Origin: an uncultured Bacteroidales bacterium
GTDB lineage: Bacteria > Bacteroidota > Bacteroidia > Bacteroidales > UBA932
Assembly (NCBI GenBank): GCA_944326315.1
Contig: CALVDP010000016.1
Coordinates: forward strand, 1 to 43,131
Direction of reading: 5' to 3'
Length of the DNA: 43,131 nt
The position numbers and the translations under genes are program-made. Below, piece by piece: positions 14,531 through 23,471 of this stretch; position 1 is the first letter of the stretch; the number at the start of each line of letters is the position of its first letter. Below the pieces are notes generated by a model that was given only the letters and a program-made list of their open reading frames with translations, did no database searches and was not told the DNA's origin.

Positions 14531-16225
14531 ATGAAAAAAATCTTTACGTTAGTAATGGTACTGTCTGCGATGCTTACAGTATCATGCCAGAAAGAAAGCG
14601 GGATATCTGAAAGAGAACAGTCACCTGCCAATGAGCAGCAGATTCTGTGTCAGGACCCGGAGTATGTGTACAATGAAGGTCCTATGGTAATGGGTGAAAA
14701 AATCGAGATACCATATTCTGTAAGCAATCTTCGCAAGGCCTTACAGAATGTCTCACCGGAAACAAGGGCCGCCATTCCGGAAGAAAGCATAGTGACGACA
14801 CACTATTATGTCAAGTTCAGCCCGAAAGACGAGGCAGAGCTTTCCATACTGAAGAATAATCCGAAACTGATTCTGTCCGAATACCCGCTTGACAGGGAGG
14901 TGCTTGTAGACGGATGTTCCTATCATGATCCCGAATTGCCTGAAGATGTACCGACATACCAGTATTCCACCATCGAGGCATCCTATTGGAAGGCTTTGTC
15001 GGATACCTTGTCAGTCGGCCATGAAGTCCTGATAGAGGCGTTCATGCCGGACTATTATGATGAAGAAGTTGAGACAAGACTCGGTCAGGATATAGATCCG
15101 GGAGCACTTGAAGAACTGATGGCAGAGGCCTACAGGATGACCGGACAGGAATATGAGCCAAAGACGAAAGCGGCAAAATGGTTTCCTAACGGAAGGATTA
15201 CTGCCTATGACGATCTTGTCGGAGGACAAGTCCCTATAAAAAAAGTCCGAGTTAGAGGAACCCACTTGCTCAAAGTTAGAGAAGGACTAACTGATGACAA
15301 CGGTTACTACTCATTCGAGCATTCATTCCAAAGCAAGGCTTCAATGAAGATTGTATGGGAATCAGACCGTTGGGATATCAGGGACGGAGACATAGGCCAG
15401 GCATATTTCAATGGCCCGACAATAAAAGGTACATGGAACGTCGATATAGCGAATGATGATTCAAAGGCATTGAGATATGCAGCGATACATCGAGCTGCAT
15501 GGAGAGTTGAATACGGAAATAATGGTGGTCTTGAAAGACCTTTAGTATCCGGTGGTGCAAACAAGAAAAAAATTGCTTATAATCATGATAAAGATAAATC
15601 ATTTACAGGAAAGTATTATTGCGAAATTTGGCTGAATGTCGGTCCGGATATAAAAATTATGGGAATGAGTAATGGAAAACGAAGAACACCTTCTGAAATC
15701 TTTGAAACGACAAGTCACGAGTACGGCGGCCATTGGGTACATTACTCTAACCATGCCAATTTCCCATTGACATCAAACCTTATACGAGAAAGTTGGGCAT
15801 GCTGTGCTGCATATATTCTTACTAAACAGGAGTATAGTGAACTTAATGTTTTGAATAAGTTGGAGAGTCCGGTTATATTGAATGTTGACGGGAAAGTTGT
15901 TGAACTTGTGACTCCTAAAACATATAACAGACAGATGAGAATACCAGGTGAAAATAACTATACGCCAATATTTATAGACTTCATAGACAATTCGAATCAG
16001 AGATTATATTATAAGGGATTTGGATATGATAATTACGAACAGTATCCGGATGATGTGATACATGATGTTCCGGTGACAATACTGCAGGACATTGTCCTGA
16101 ACAACCTTGGTTTCGGGAAAATAAAGGACAAACTGAAAGACTATGCCAGAGACAATGCGGCAGAATGTGCCAAATACAATATGACAGGTGATACAGTAAA
16201 ACAGATTATGGATCCATATGAATAG
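14531..16225 (+). CDS. Large lipoprotein with possible metallopeptidase-like motif
   Basis: A 564-residue exported protein of unknown function. The signal peptide ends in LTVSC (Cys19), probable SPII site. Residues ~60-200 hold an acidic region with IPEESIVTTHYYVKFSPKDE. Around 215-260, GRITAYDDLVGGQVPIKKVRVRG then DDNGYYSFEH look like a carboxypeptidase-regulatory/transthyretin-like beta domain. At 396-404 HEYGGHWVH places three His and a Glu together, with E420 in RESWA downstream. The spacing is not the standard HExxH, so peptidase activity is only a guess. The 3' two-thirds are AT-richer than the start. It overlaps the next gene by 8 nt. Confidence 0.7.
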   Translation: MKKIFTLVMVLSAMLTVSCQKESGISEREQSPANEQQILCQDPEYVYNEGPMVMGEKIEIPYSVSNLRKALQNVSPETRAAIPEESIVTTHYYVKFSPKDEAELSILKNNPKLILSEYPLDREVLVDGCSYHDPELPEDVPTYQYSTIEASYWKALSDTLSVGHEVLIEAFMPDYYDEEVETRLGQDIDPGALEELMAEAYRMTGQEYEPKTKAAKWFPNGRITAYDDLVGGQVPIKKVRVRGTHLLKVREGLTDDNGYYSFEHSFQSKASMKIVWESDRWDIRDGDIGQAYFNGPTIKGTWNVDIANDDSKALRYAAIHRAAWRVEYGNNGGLERPLVSGGANKKKIAYNHDKDKSFTGKYYCEIWLNVGPDIKIMGMSNGKRRTPSEIFETTSHEYGGHWVHYSNHANFPLTSNLIRESWACCAAYILTKQEYSELNVLNKLESPVILNVDGKVVELVTPKTYNRQMRIPGENNYTPIFIDFIDNSNQRLYYKGFGYDNYEQYPDDVIHDVPVTILQDIVLNNLGFGKIKDKLKDYARDNAAECAKYNMTGDTVKQIMDPYE

Positions 16226-16667
16226 GTTTTTATCAGTAGTTTCAATATTATTTTGCACGGTCTCATGCGTCGACTATACTTGCATAACGGAAGTGACGCT
16301 TGTCAATGCATCATCACACACGGTAGAACTTTCTAAAGATGAAGAAGACAGACCGAATCCGTACGACAAGATACCTATCACATTAAAAACCGGAGAAGCC
16401 TATACGTATTCGGCAAGTGATATGGGCGACAAGTATAGCAGTTCCTATCTTGATCTGGCCCTTCCGTATGATGCCATAACGGTGACATTCGATGGAAAGT
16501 ACCGAATTGTTCATTCTTTGCCGGAAGGCAAGGATATACCCAACAATCTATGTCGGATGGAGAGCTATACCCAGGTATCGTCGAAGAACAGGTATTCCCT
16601 TTATACCTACACATTCACTGATGCCGACTACGACTATGCCGTATCGCAGTCTTCCGTGAGCGAATAG
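16218..16667 (+). CDS. Small lipoprotein, unknown function
   Basis: A 149-residue exported protein. Its N-terminus RFLSVVSILFCTVSCVDYT has a lipobox-like TVSC (Cys17), suggesting membrane anchoring after SPII cleavage. The rest is a Tyr/Ser-rich, predicted beta-sheet domain with TEVTLVNASSHTVELS, ITLKTGEAYTYSASD and a C-terminal RYSLYTYTFTDADYDYAV. The ATG lies inside the last codons of the upstream lipoprotein gene (8-nt overlap), so the two are translationally coupled and probably act together. No family was recognised. Confidence 0.75.
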   Translation: MNRFLSVVSILFCTVSCVDYTCITEVTLVNASSHTVELSKDEEDRPNPYDKIPITLKTGEAYTYSASDMGDKYSSSYLDLALPYDAITVTFDGKYRIVHSLPEGKDIPNNLCRMESYTQVSSKNRYSLYTYTFTDADYDYAVSQSSVSE

Positions 16668-16686
16668 TATATATCATCTTTTCTTT

Positions 16687-16748
16687 CCCGGGTATGGCAG
16701 AAATCCTTGAATATCAACCTGTACACATCGGATTCTGCCATGTCCGGG
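16687..16748 (+). terminator. Long imperfect inverted repeat, probable terminator of the lipoprotein unit
   Basis: CCCGGGTATGGCAGAAATCC (16687-16706) is almost complementary to GGATTCTGCCATGTCCGGG (16730-16748), starting 20 nt after the small lipoprotein stop. The plus strand continues GATTTTGATT, a modest U-rich tail. It may instead be part of the palindrome group that follows. Confidence 0.5.
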
Positions 16749-16807
16749 ATTTTGATTGCAGTTCATTTGGATTTGACTCTTAAGTTCGGACGCCGACCGC
16801 TGCCGTT

Positions 16808-16861
16808 CAGCCGGATTTGCACTCCGGCTGCAATCATTTCCTGGCAGATTGCAAATCTGCC
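16808..16861. repeat. Pair of REP-like palindromes
   Basis: Two perfect 8-bp hairpins stand 12 nt apart: CAGCCGGA-TTTGCAC-TCCGGCTG (16808-16830) and GGCAGATT-GCA-AATCTGCC (16843-16861). Both centre on a TTGCA-like loop. Paired short palindromes of this type are typical of REP elements mobilised by RAYT transposases. No transposase is in the window. Confidence 0.6.
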
Positions 16862-16914
16862 GGAACAGAACGTGCATTAGTGTCGTCAGACTGTTATTTT
16901 TAAATCCGATATAG

Positions 16915-16922
16915 TATATTTG
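16915..16922 (+). promoter_or_regulatory. Promoter -7 box for the 76-aa protein
   Basis: TATATTTG is a perfect TAnnTTTG box. The predicted start near 16929 is about 11 nt before the TTG start codon at 16940, supporting that non-ATG start. Confidence 0.6.
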
Positions 16923-16939
16923 CCCTAAAATTCCGGATT

Positions 16940-17170
16940 TTGAGAAAGAAGAAGACGATATCGAGAATTGACCCGGATTTCCTGAAAAAGGAAAAGGCTT
17001 CCCTGATCAGGAAGAACAGGCAGGTCATCTATCTGAATGATAAGGAAATGGCTGCAATAAACGAATATTGCAGCCGTTTCAAGGTCAATACCAAATCCGT
17101 TCTGTTCCGTCAGGCCATCATGGAGAAAATCCTCAAGGGCCTTGACTCAAATCCTCCTACATTGTTCTGA
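16940..17170 (+). CDS. Conserved small basic Bacteroidales protein, unknown function
   Basis: A 76-residue protein starting with TTG; no ATG lies in frame until residue ~37. The N-terminus is Lys/Arg-rich (RKKKTISRIDPDFLKKEKASLIRKNRQ). A short strand QVIYLND and two helices follow (KEMAAINEYCSRFKV, SVLFRQAIMEKILKGLD), an order compatible with a ribbon-helix-helix DNA-binding fold. I recall similar ~75-aa proteins in other Bacteroidales but no function. The -7 box just upstream and a coding-like sequence support a real gene. It converges on the YugP-type peptidase gene, 31 nt apart. No toxin partner is adjacent. Confidence 0.75.
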   Translation: MRKKKTISRIDPDFLKKEKASLIRKNRQVIYLNDKEMAAINEYCSRFKVNTKSVLFRQAIMEKILKGLDSNPPTLF

Positions 17171-17201
17171 AGCCTCTGCTGTGCTGCAGGATCTTTTTCC
17201 G

Positions 17202-17873
17202 TCAGTCCCTGCGCGCCAAACCTATATAGTACAGCAGTGTGGCAAGCGAGCCGATTGCGGCTATCACATAAGTGTATGCAGCCCATTTGAGGGCGTCTAT
17301 AGCCATAGGCTGTGTCTGCTCATCGGTTATCCCTGCAGTTCTGAGCCATGTCACTGCCCTGGAACTCGCGTTTATCTCCACCGGCAAGGTCACGAAGCTG
17401 AAAAGCGTGGTAACGGCGAACAGGGCGATACCGAACCAGAGCAAACCAGGGAATACACTCATAAGCAACACACCTACCAGCAGCACCCACTGCACGATAT
17501 TGGATGCAAAGTTGACAAAAGGTACGAGCGCAGTCCTGAATTTAAGAGGTGCATATCCCTTGGCATGCTGTATGGCGTGGCCGCATTCATGGGCGGCAAC
17601 TGCAGCGGCAGCCACAGACCGGCTTGCGTATACGCCTTCGCTCAATGCCACAGTCTTGTTTACAGGATTGTAGAAGTCTGTCAGCATCCCTTTCGTGGGA
17701 ACTACCTGTACATCATATATACCGTTGTCATTCAGCATTTTCATCGCTATTTCAGCTCCTGACATGCCATTGCTTGTCGGTACCTTGGAATATTTGTTGA
17801 ATCTGTTCGTCAGCATCCCCTGCACTATAAGGCTGAGGATCATGATGGCAATAAGAATAAACCAGATATTCAT
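17202..17873 (-). CDS. YugP-type membrane zinc metallopeptidase
   Basis: Predicted neutral zinc metallopeptidase of the YugP/Zn_peptidase_2 family at the inner membrane. ATG 17873 gives 223 residues. An N-terminal transmembrane helix (residues ~2-20) precedes the catalytic domain. AAHECGHAIQH supplies the HExxH motif (H95, E96, H99) plus H103. Two further hydrophobic helices follow (IVQWVLLVGVLLMSVFPGLLWFGIALFAV), then LPVEINASSRAV with the conserved Glu probably acting as third zinc ligand, and a last helix near the C-terminus. The gene is divergent from alr. The physiological substrate is not known for the family. Confidence 0.9.
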   Translation of the reverse strand: MNIWFILIAIMILSLIVQGMLTNRFNKYSKVPTSNGMSGAEIAMKMLNDNGIYDVQVVPTKGMLTDFYNPVNKTVALSEGVYASRSVAAAAVAAHECGHAIQHAKGYAPLKFRTALVPFVNFASNIVQWVLLVGVLLMSVFPGLLWFGIALFAVTTLFSFVTLPVEINASSRAVTWLRTAGITDEQTQPMAIDALKWAAYTYVIAAIGSLATLLYYIGLARRD

Positions 17874-18008
17874 AAAATTTCTCTGCAATTGGATTTCAAA
17901 GATGACCTCCATATACAAAAACTGCGCCTGTCAGACTCTTTCCCTCCGGCGTTGTCAGCAGTCTCGGTACAGTTGCTGCCGGTTGTTTGCCGGATGTTGA
18001 CATAAAAA

Positions 18009-18039
18009 TTGGAACGGACTGCGAAATTTGATATTTTTG
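18009..18039 (+). promoter_or_regulatory. Promoter of alr
   Basis: TTG (18009-18011), 20-nt spacer and TATTTTTG (18032-18039) match both Bacteroidota promoter elements. The predicted start near 18046 gives a leader of about 65 nt. Confidence 0.6.
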
Positions 18040-18110
18040 CATCCGTTTTGGCCGGATGAGCCGGGCATGTCACAGTGGCCGTAGTACATCTGCCTGTAAT
18101 TTTTGCTGGA

Positions 18111-19217
18111 ATGAACGAGAATGATTTTTCGAGACTGGAAATTAATCTTCCGAATTGTCTCAGGAACTACAGATATTTCAGGTCGCGCCTTGATGACAGG
18201 ACAAAGATGCTTGTGCTTGTCAAGGCCAATGCCTACGGCCACGGGGCTGTCGAATTTGCATCAATGATTGAGCAGGCCGGTGCAGACTATCTGGCTGTCG
18301 CTTACCCTGTGGAGGGCGTGGAACTGCGCAAGGCAGGTATCAAAGTGCCGATACTCGTGCTTACGGCTGGTACGGACTTCTTCGAGGAGATAATAGAATA
18401 CGGCCTGGAACCGGGAATCCCTAATCTCGTGACTTTGGTTGAATTCTGTAAAGTACTTGATTCGAAGGGAATAAGTGACTATCCTGTGCATATCAAGCTC
18501 GATACGGGAATGCACCGCCTCGGCTTCATGACAAGTGAGCTGGAGGAACTGGAAGAATTTCTCGGAAAATGTCATAATGTCAGTGTCAGGTCGATATACT
18601 CGCATCTTGCCGCGGCAGAAGATCCACAGAACGATGCGTTCACTCTCGGCCAGATAGAAATGTTCAGGAAAAACGCCGGCTCCCTGACCGGGACACTGGG
18701 GTACAGGCCCATGTATCATATCCTTAATTCCGCCGGAATCGAGAGATTTCCGGAGTACCAGTTCGATATGGTGAGGCTCGGGATAGGTATATACGGGGTG
18801 AGCGCATTGCCTGGCGTGCAGCTTTATCCTGTAGCTTCATTCAAGTGCAAGATACTGCAGATCAAGCATCTGAAGCCGGAAGACGGGACGATCGGTTATG
18901 GCAGGTGCGGACATATCGCTCCGCAGGGAACGGTCATAGCCACAATCCCGGTCGGATATGCTGACGGGATAGACCGCAGGCTTGGCAACGGCTCCGTCTC
19001 TTTCATGCTGAACGGTCATCGTGTGCCGACTATAGGGAATATCTGCATGGACATGTGCATGCTTGACATCACAGGCGTGGATGCGGAAGTGGGGGATACC
19101 GTGACGATTTTCGGGGATGAGCCGACAGCTTCCGAAATCGCCGGCATACTCGGGACAATTCCGTATGAGGTGTTCACTTCCGTTCCGCGGAGGATTGAAC
19201 GTATCATTACACGTTAG
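18111..19217 (+). CDS. alr: Alanine racemase
   Basis: PLP enzyme interconverting L- and D-alanine for peptidoglycan. ATG 18111 gives 368 residues; a GTG at 18075 would add 12 non-conserved residues. LVLVKANAYGHGA holds the PLP Lys (K38). IKLDTGMHRLGF, YSHLAAAEDPQN and VRLGIGIYG are barrel strands. GTIGYGR is in the C-terminal beta domain, and PVGYADGIDRR and GNICMDMCMLDIT complete the signature. It is a stand-alone racemase, whereas Bacteroides commonly carries a MurF-Alr fusion. It is followed 66 nt later by the tyrosine phosphatase gene. Confidence 0.95.
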   Translation: MNENDFSRLEINLPNCLRNYRYFRSRLDDRTKMLVLVKANAYGHGAVEFASMIEQAGADYLAVAYPVEGVELRKAGIKVPILVLTAGTDFFEEIIEYGLEPGIPNLVTLVEFCKVLDSKGISDYPVHIKLDTGMHRLGFMTSELEELEEFLGKCHNVSVRSIYSHLAAAEDPQNDAFTLGQIEMFRKNAGSLTGTLGYRPMYHILNSAGIERFPEYQFDMVRLGIGIYGVSALPGVQLYPVASFKCKILQIKHLKPEDGTIGYGRCGHIAPQGTVIATIPVGYADGIDRRLGNGSVSFMLNGHRVPTIGNICMDMCMLDITGVDAEVGDTVTIFGDEPTASEIAGILGTIPYEVFTSVPRRIERIITR

Positions 19218-19283
19218 CGGACACCTGATTGCAAAACCTGCGTGACGGACAGTCTCCAGCTATGGAAAATAATATATAACGAT

Positions 19284-19784
19284 ATGAATGCCAATAAGAA
19301 ATACAAAATATTGTTCGTGTGCCTGGGGAATATATGCAGGTCTCCGGCAGCGCAGGGTATATTCCAGGCAATCGTGGACAGAAACGGCTGCAGCGACGCC
19401 TTTGCCATAGATTCCGCAGGTACTTATTCAGGCCACAGGGGAGACCTTCCGGACAGGAGGATGCGCAGGGCAGCGGAAGCGCGGGGCTATTCATTGACGC
19501 ACAGGGCAAGGCCTGTATCAATGCAGGATTTTTTTGATTCCGACCTGATCATCGCCATGGACGACAACAATTTTACCGATCTGATGCATCTTGCACCGTC
19601 AGTGGAGACATCAAGGAAAATAAAAAGAATGTCCGCATATTTCAGCGGACATTCGCTTGATTACGTGCCGGACCCTTATTACATGGGTGCCGATGGCTTT
19701 GAACTTGTTCTCGATCTTCTTGAGGACGCTTGCCGCGGATTGTTCGACAGCATCATCCGTGAGGGAATACCCTCCGAATCCTAA
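19284..19784 (+). CDS. Low-molecular-weight protein tyrosine phosphatase
   Basis: Cytoplasmic phosphatase for phosphotyrosine or related substrates. ATG 19284 gives 166 residues. The P-loop CLGNICRSP (C13, R19; C-x5-R-S) is at the N-terminus and the general-acid loop VPDPYY (D130) is near residue 130, both intact. The middle contains IDSAGTYSGHRGDLPDRRM, typical of the family. The gene lies 66 nt after alr on the same strand and its TAA overlaps the DJ-1 gene's stop codon from the other strand. No tyrosine kinase or capsule genes are adjacent, so its partner is unknown. Confidence 0.93.
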   Translation: MNANKKYKILFVCLGNICRSPAAQGIFQAIVDRNGCSDAFAIDSAGTYSGHRGDLPDRRMRRAAEARGYSLTHRARPVSMQDFFDSDLIIAMDDNNFTDLMHLAPSVETSRKIKRMSAYFSGHSLDYVPDPYYMGADGFELVLDLLEDACRGLFDSIIREGIPSES

Positions 19785-20356
19785 AGCATCATTCCGCGTC
19801 TGACTTCGTCTGCGGCATCCTTGCCTTTGAGGAAGGACAGGATTGCGAAGCCGAATTCAAGTGTCAGTCCGGGACCGCGGCCTGTAATGATCCTGCCGTC
19901 TGTCTCGACTCCGTTTCTGGAGTATTTCACGCCTTTCTCCACAAGAGGCCCTTCAAAGCCTTCATAGCATGTCATGGTCTTGCCGGAAAGATCCGGAAGA
20001 AGTCCAAGGACAACACTTGGCGCCGCACATATTGCCGCAAGTGTACCGCCTTCGGCATAGTGGGCCTGCATTATTTCCATCAGGTCTTTCTTTGCGGCAA
20101 GATTGGTCGAGCCCGGGATGCCTCCGGGAAATATCATCACATCATTTGCATCAGTCCCTGACATTTCCGCCGTAGACCGGAATTCTCCGTATGTCATGTC
20201 GGCGATGACAATGACATTGTGCGAGCTTGTCACATATTTGTCATCATGGACAGATACCATCCTGACAGGAATTCCGCCTCTCTTCAGCACATCTGCCGTC
20301 CCAAGGGCCTCGGTTTCCTCGAAACCGTTGGCCAGAAAAAGATAAACACCTTTCAT
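19781..20356 (-). CDS. DJ-1/PfpI family protein (YajL-like)
   Basis: Member of the DJ-1/ThiJ/PfpI superfamily, variously described as protein or nucleotide deglycase, chaperone or oxidative-stress protein. ATG 20356 gives 191 residues. The N-terminal strand GVYLFLANGFEETEALGT supplies the conserved Glu. The nucleophile elbow AAICAAPSVVLG contains the reactive Cys (C110). GITGRG-like IITGRGPGLTLEFGFAI near the C-terminus is typical. An upstream extension to 20410 would run through the infB terminator and is rejected. It converges with the phosphatase gene, stop codons overlapping. It lies downstream of infB but beyond a terminator. Exact substrate is uncertain. Confidence 0.9.
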   Translation of the reverse strand: MKGVYLFLANGFEETEALGTADVLKRGGIPVRMVSVHDDKYVTSSHNVIVIADMTYGEFRSTAEMSGTDANDVMIFPGGIPGSTNLAAKKDLMEIMQAHYAEGGTLAAICAAPSVVLGLLPDLSGKTMTCYEGFEGPLVEKGVKYSRNGVETDGRIITGRGPGLTLEFGFAILSFLKGKDAADEVRRGMML

Positions 20357-20384
20357 AGTTTTTGAAAAATGACTGAAATTCTGA

Positions 20385-20431
20385 TTTATAAAAAAGTGAG
20401 GGTGACGCACAAGTGACTTCCGGTCACCCTC
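20385..20431 (-). terminator. Intrinsic terminator of the rimP-nusA-infB operon
   Basis: On the minus strand a perfect 9-bp stem GAGGGTGAC (20431-20423) and GTCACCCTC (20406-20398), with a 16-nt loop, is followed by ACTTTTTTA. It starts 59 nt after the infB stop. It is the clearest intrinsic terminator in the window. Confidence 0.85.
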
Positions 20432-20489
20432 AAACCTCTTTCTTCGAAAGACAATTCCGGGCCAGCCTGGTATGCCGTTGACACCGGGC

Positions 20490-23420
20490 TTAAAGTGTCC
20501 TCTTGACCTCTACAATCGTATAGGCCTCGATCACATCGCCTACCTTGATGTCGTTGTATCCGCTTATGTTGAGACCGCAGTCCTGGCCGGTGGTCACTTC
20601 CTTGACATCATCCTTGAATCTCCTGAGTGAGCCGAGCTCTCCGGTATATACCACGATGCCGTCTCTGATGACACGGACTTTGGCATTCCTGACCAGCTTG
20701 CCTTCACGTACAATACATCCGGCAATCGTGCCGACCTTGGATATCTTGAATGTCTCCATGACTTCCGCAGTGGCAGTGACCTCTTCCTTCTCCTCAGGTG
20801 CAAGCATACCTTCGATACCGCTCTTCACCTCGTTGATGGCATCGTATATGACCGAGTACAGCCTTATCTCGATTGATTCTTTTTCGGCAAGTTTCCTTGC
20901 GTTGGCAGAAGGCCGCACCTGGAAGCCTATGATGATGGCATCCGAGGCTGCCGCCAGGAGCACATCGGATTCCGATATGGCACCCACGGCCTTGTGTATC
21001 ACGTTCACCCTGACTTCTTCTGTCGAAAGCTTGATAAGCGAGTCGGAAAGGGCCTCGATAGAGCCGTCCACGTCACCTTTCACGATGATGTTAAGCTCCT
21101 TGAAGTTCCCTATCGCAATCCTGCGTCCGATCTCTTCGAGAGTCATGTGTTTCTGGGTCTTTATGCCCTGGATACGTATCAGTTGCTCCCTCTTGTTGGC
21201 GATGTCCTTGGCTTCCTTCTCGTCAGCCATTACATTGAATGTGTCGCCGGCGGTAGGCGCACCGTTGAGTCCGAGTACCGATACCGGTGTCGACGGTCCT
21301 GCCTCCTGCACTTTTTGGCCTCTCTCGTTGAACATTGCCTTCACCCTTCCTGTGTAGCATCCGCTAAGCATGATGTCTCCTACATGGAGTGTCCCGTTCT
21401 GCACGAGGACTGTGGCCAGGTAGCCGCGGCCCTTGTCAAGAGAGGATTCAATCACCGCACCGGTGGCGCGTCTGTCCGGGTTGGCTTTCAGGTCAAGGAG
21501 TTCAGCTTCAAGCAGTACCTTGTCCAGAAGCTTGTCCACATTTATGCCTTTCTTGGCCGATATTTCCTGGCACTGGTATTTGCCGCCCCAGTCCTCCACA
21601 AGGATATTCATGTTGGCCAGCTGCTCCTTGATCTTGTCAGGATTTGCGCCCGGCTTGTCTATCTTGTTGATGGCGAATATCATAGGGACTCCTGCAGCCT
21701 GTGCGTGATTTATGGCTTCGACAGTCTGCGGCATTATGGCGTCATCTGCGGCAATGATGATGATGGCCAGGTCTGTCATCTTCGCTCCGCGGGCACGCAT
21801 GGCTGTGAATGCCTCGTGTCCAGGCGTGTCGAGGAATGTGATTCTCTGTCCGTCAGGAAGCACGACATTGTATGCGCCGATGTGTTGAGTGATTCCTCCG
21901 GCCTCTCCGGCGATGACATTCGATTTCCTTATATAGTCGAGCAGCGAAGTCTTTCCGTGGTCGACATGTCCCATCACCGTGATTACAGGAGGTCTCGAAA
22001 CAAGATGTCCGGAATCATCGTCAGCCTCCTGTTCTATGGCTTCCGTCAGGTCCGCTGTCACGAATTCCACCTCGTATCCGAATTCTTCCGCCACGAGCAC
22101 GAGGGCCTCGGCATCGAGCCTCTGGTTGATTGACACCATGAGTCCGAGGTTCATGCATGCCGCGATGACCTTCGTCACAGGAGTGTTGTTCATAAGGGTG
22201 GCAAGGTCATTGACTGTCACGAATTCCGTGACTTTCAGGACCTTCTTGTCCATCTCCATCATCTCGAACTCTTCCTGCATCTTCTGCGATGCAAGCTCTC
22301 TCTTTTCACGCCTGTGCTTTGCCCCGAGGTTGGTCTTGTTCTTGTTCTCGTTCATCCTTGCGTAGGTCTCCTTGATCTGCTTCTGGATCTCCTTCTGCAT
22401 CTCTTCTTCCTCCGCCTCGGTCAGCTGCTTGAACCTGTCCCGTTTCTTGTTGCCCTTTCCAGAGCCGCCACGGTCTCCGTTGAAGTTGTTCTTTCCGGAC
22501 TTGTCGTTGTTCTTCTTCTTTTTCTGTCCGTTCTCCTGGTCCTCGTTTATCTTGGTGACATCCACTTTCTGGCTGTTACCCTTCGATATTCTCTCCCTCT
22601 TCTTGTTTTTCTTCCTTTCAAACTGTGACAGGTCTATCTTGTCGACGATTTTAGGGCCCTGCAGTTTCTCCACTTCTATCTTGATCTCTCTCACTTCGCG
22701 GGTATTGTTTTCATCCGCGGTTCTGGCATTTTCCTTCTGTTCCACGGCTGCAGAAGTCTTCCCTGTCTCTGCGACGGCTTCCTTCACAGGCTCGTCATGC
22801 CGCTCTTCTCCGGCAGCCGTGACTGTCGTATCCGCCGTTACTGTTGTTGCAGCCGGTGTCTCCGTTTCCTGTTTTGCAGTGCCGGCTGGAGTCTGTCTTT
22901 CCGGTTCTTTCACGGTCTTCTCTTCTTTTGGTTTAGGTTTCTTCTCGAACTGGGACAGATCTATCTCGCCGATGATCTTGAGTCCTCCTTCCTGGTGTTT
23001 TTTCTCAGGCTGGGGTGTAGGCGCCTCATGTGCTTCAACCGGCTCCGGTGCGCTCTTGTCCTCAGCCGGCTGATTTTCATGTATGGCTGGCTGCTGCGGG
23101 GCCTGGACAGACGGTGTTTCCGAAGACAGGTTGGACTTGATGATGACTTCTTTTACATGAGTGTCGGCGTCATCGTCCGCCGGTTTTTTCTTGGACCCGA
23201 GTTCGATGATCTCCTTAAGCTTGATGGCTACCTTCTCGGAATCCTGCTTGAGCTTCTGTTCGTCTCCGAACTTGGCCTCTATTGCTGGCAGATATGAATC
23301 CGATATCTTGGCATTCGGATTCATTTCCACTTCGGCTCCTTTCTCCTTCAGGAAATCCACGAGTGTCTGAAGGCCGATGTTGAATTGTTTGGTAAGTTTG
23401 CTTAATCGTATTTCTGCCAT
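20490..23420 (-). CDS. infB: Translation initiation factor IF-2
   Basis: GTPase that delivers initiator tRNA to the 30S subunit. The 976-residue length fits Bacteroidales IF2. The N-terminal ~55 residues form an IF2_N helix bundle ([21 protein letters not shown]), followed by a long low-complexity charged linker (~100-370, Pro/Glu/Lys-rich, with repeated [14 protein letters not shown] phrases). The G domain has [15 protein letters not shown] (G1), DTPGHEAF (G3) and [11 protein letters not shown] (G4). Domains II-IV run to VEVKRTL. It follows nusA by 51 nt in the conserved rimP-nusA-infB order and ends at a strong terminator. Several long open frames on the opposite strand are shadows. Confidence 0.97.
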   Translation of the reverse strand: MAEIRLSKLTKQFNIGLQTLVDFLKEKGAEVEMNPNAKISDSYLPAIEAKFGDEQKLKQDSEKVAIKLKEIIELGSKKKPADDDADTHVKEVIIKSNLSSETPSVQAPQQPAIHENQPAEDKSAPEPVEAHEAPTPQPEKKHQEGGLKIIGEIDLSQFEKKPKPKEEKTVKEPERQTPAGTAKQETETPAATTVTADTTVTAAGEERHDEPVKEAVAETGKTSAAVEQKENARTADENNTREVREIKIEVEKLQGPKIVDKIDLSQFERKKNKKRERISKGNSQKVDVTKINEDQENGQKKKKNNDKSGKNNFNGDRGGSGKGNKKRDRFKQLTEAEEEEMQKEIQKQIKETYARMNENKNKTNLGAKHRREKRELASQKMQEEFEMMEMDKKVLKVTEFVTVNDLATLMNNTPVTKVIAACMNLGLMVSINQRLDAEALVLVAEEFGYEVEFVTADLTEAIEQEADDDSGHLVSRPPVITVMGHVDHGKTSLLDYIRKSNVIAGEAGGITQHIGAYNVVLPDGQRITFLDTPGHEAFTAMRARGAKMTDLAIIIIAADDAIMPQTVEAINHAQAAGVPMIFAINKIDKPGANPDKIKEQLANMNILVEDWGGKYQCQEISAKKGINVDKLLDKVLLEAELLDLKANPDRRATGAVIESSLDKGRGYLATVLVQNGTLHVGDIMLSGCYTGRVKAMFNERGQKVQEAGPSTPVSVLGLNGAPTAGDTFNVMADEKEAKDIANKREQLIRIQGIKTQKHMTLEEIGRRIAIGNFKELNIIVKGDVDGSIEALSDSLIKLSTEEVRVNVIHKAVGAISESDVLLAAASDAIIIGFQVRPSANARKLAEKESIEIRLYSVIYDAINEVKSGIEGMLAPEEKEEVTATAEVMETFKISKVGTIAGCIVREGKLVRNAKVRVIRDGIVVYTGELGSLRRFKDDVKEVTTGQDCGLNISGYNDIKVGDVIEAYTIVEVKRTL

Positions 23421-23471
23421 AAAAAATGTTTAAATCGTCAATATCCAGAAAACGGGCGGTGCCCGTTCCCA

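Noticed and set aside
15716-15742. Calling the HEYGGH sequence a standard HExxH zinc site
   Set aside because: The second His is five residues from the first, not four, so the gluzincin motif is not met.
16674-16877. 67-codon minus-strand frame between the lipoprotein and the small protein
   Set aside because: It consists of the palindromic repeats and has no promoter or coding-like composition.
20994-22133. Long plus-strand open frame (379 codons) inside infB
   Set aside because: It is antisense to the conserved IF2 G domain and has no recognisable domain; it arises from codon bias in the real gene. The same holds for frames at 22372-23073 and 20545-21357.
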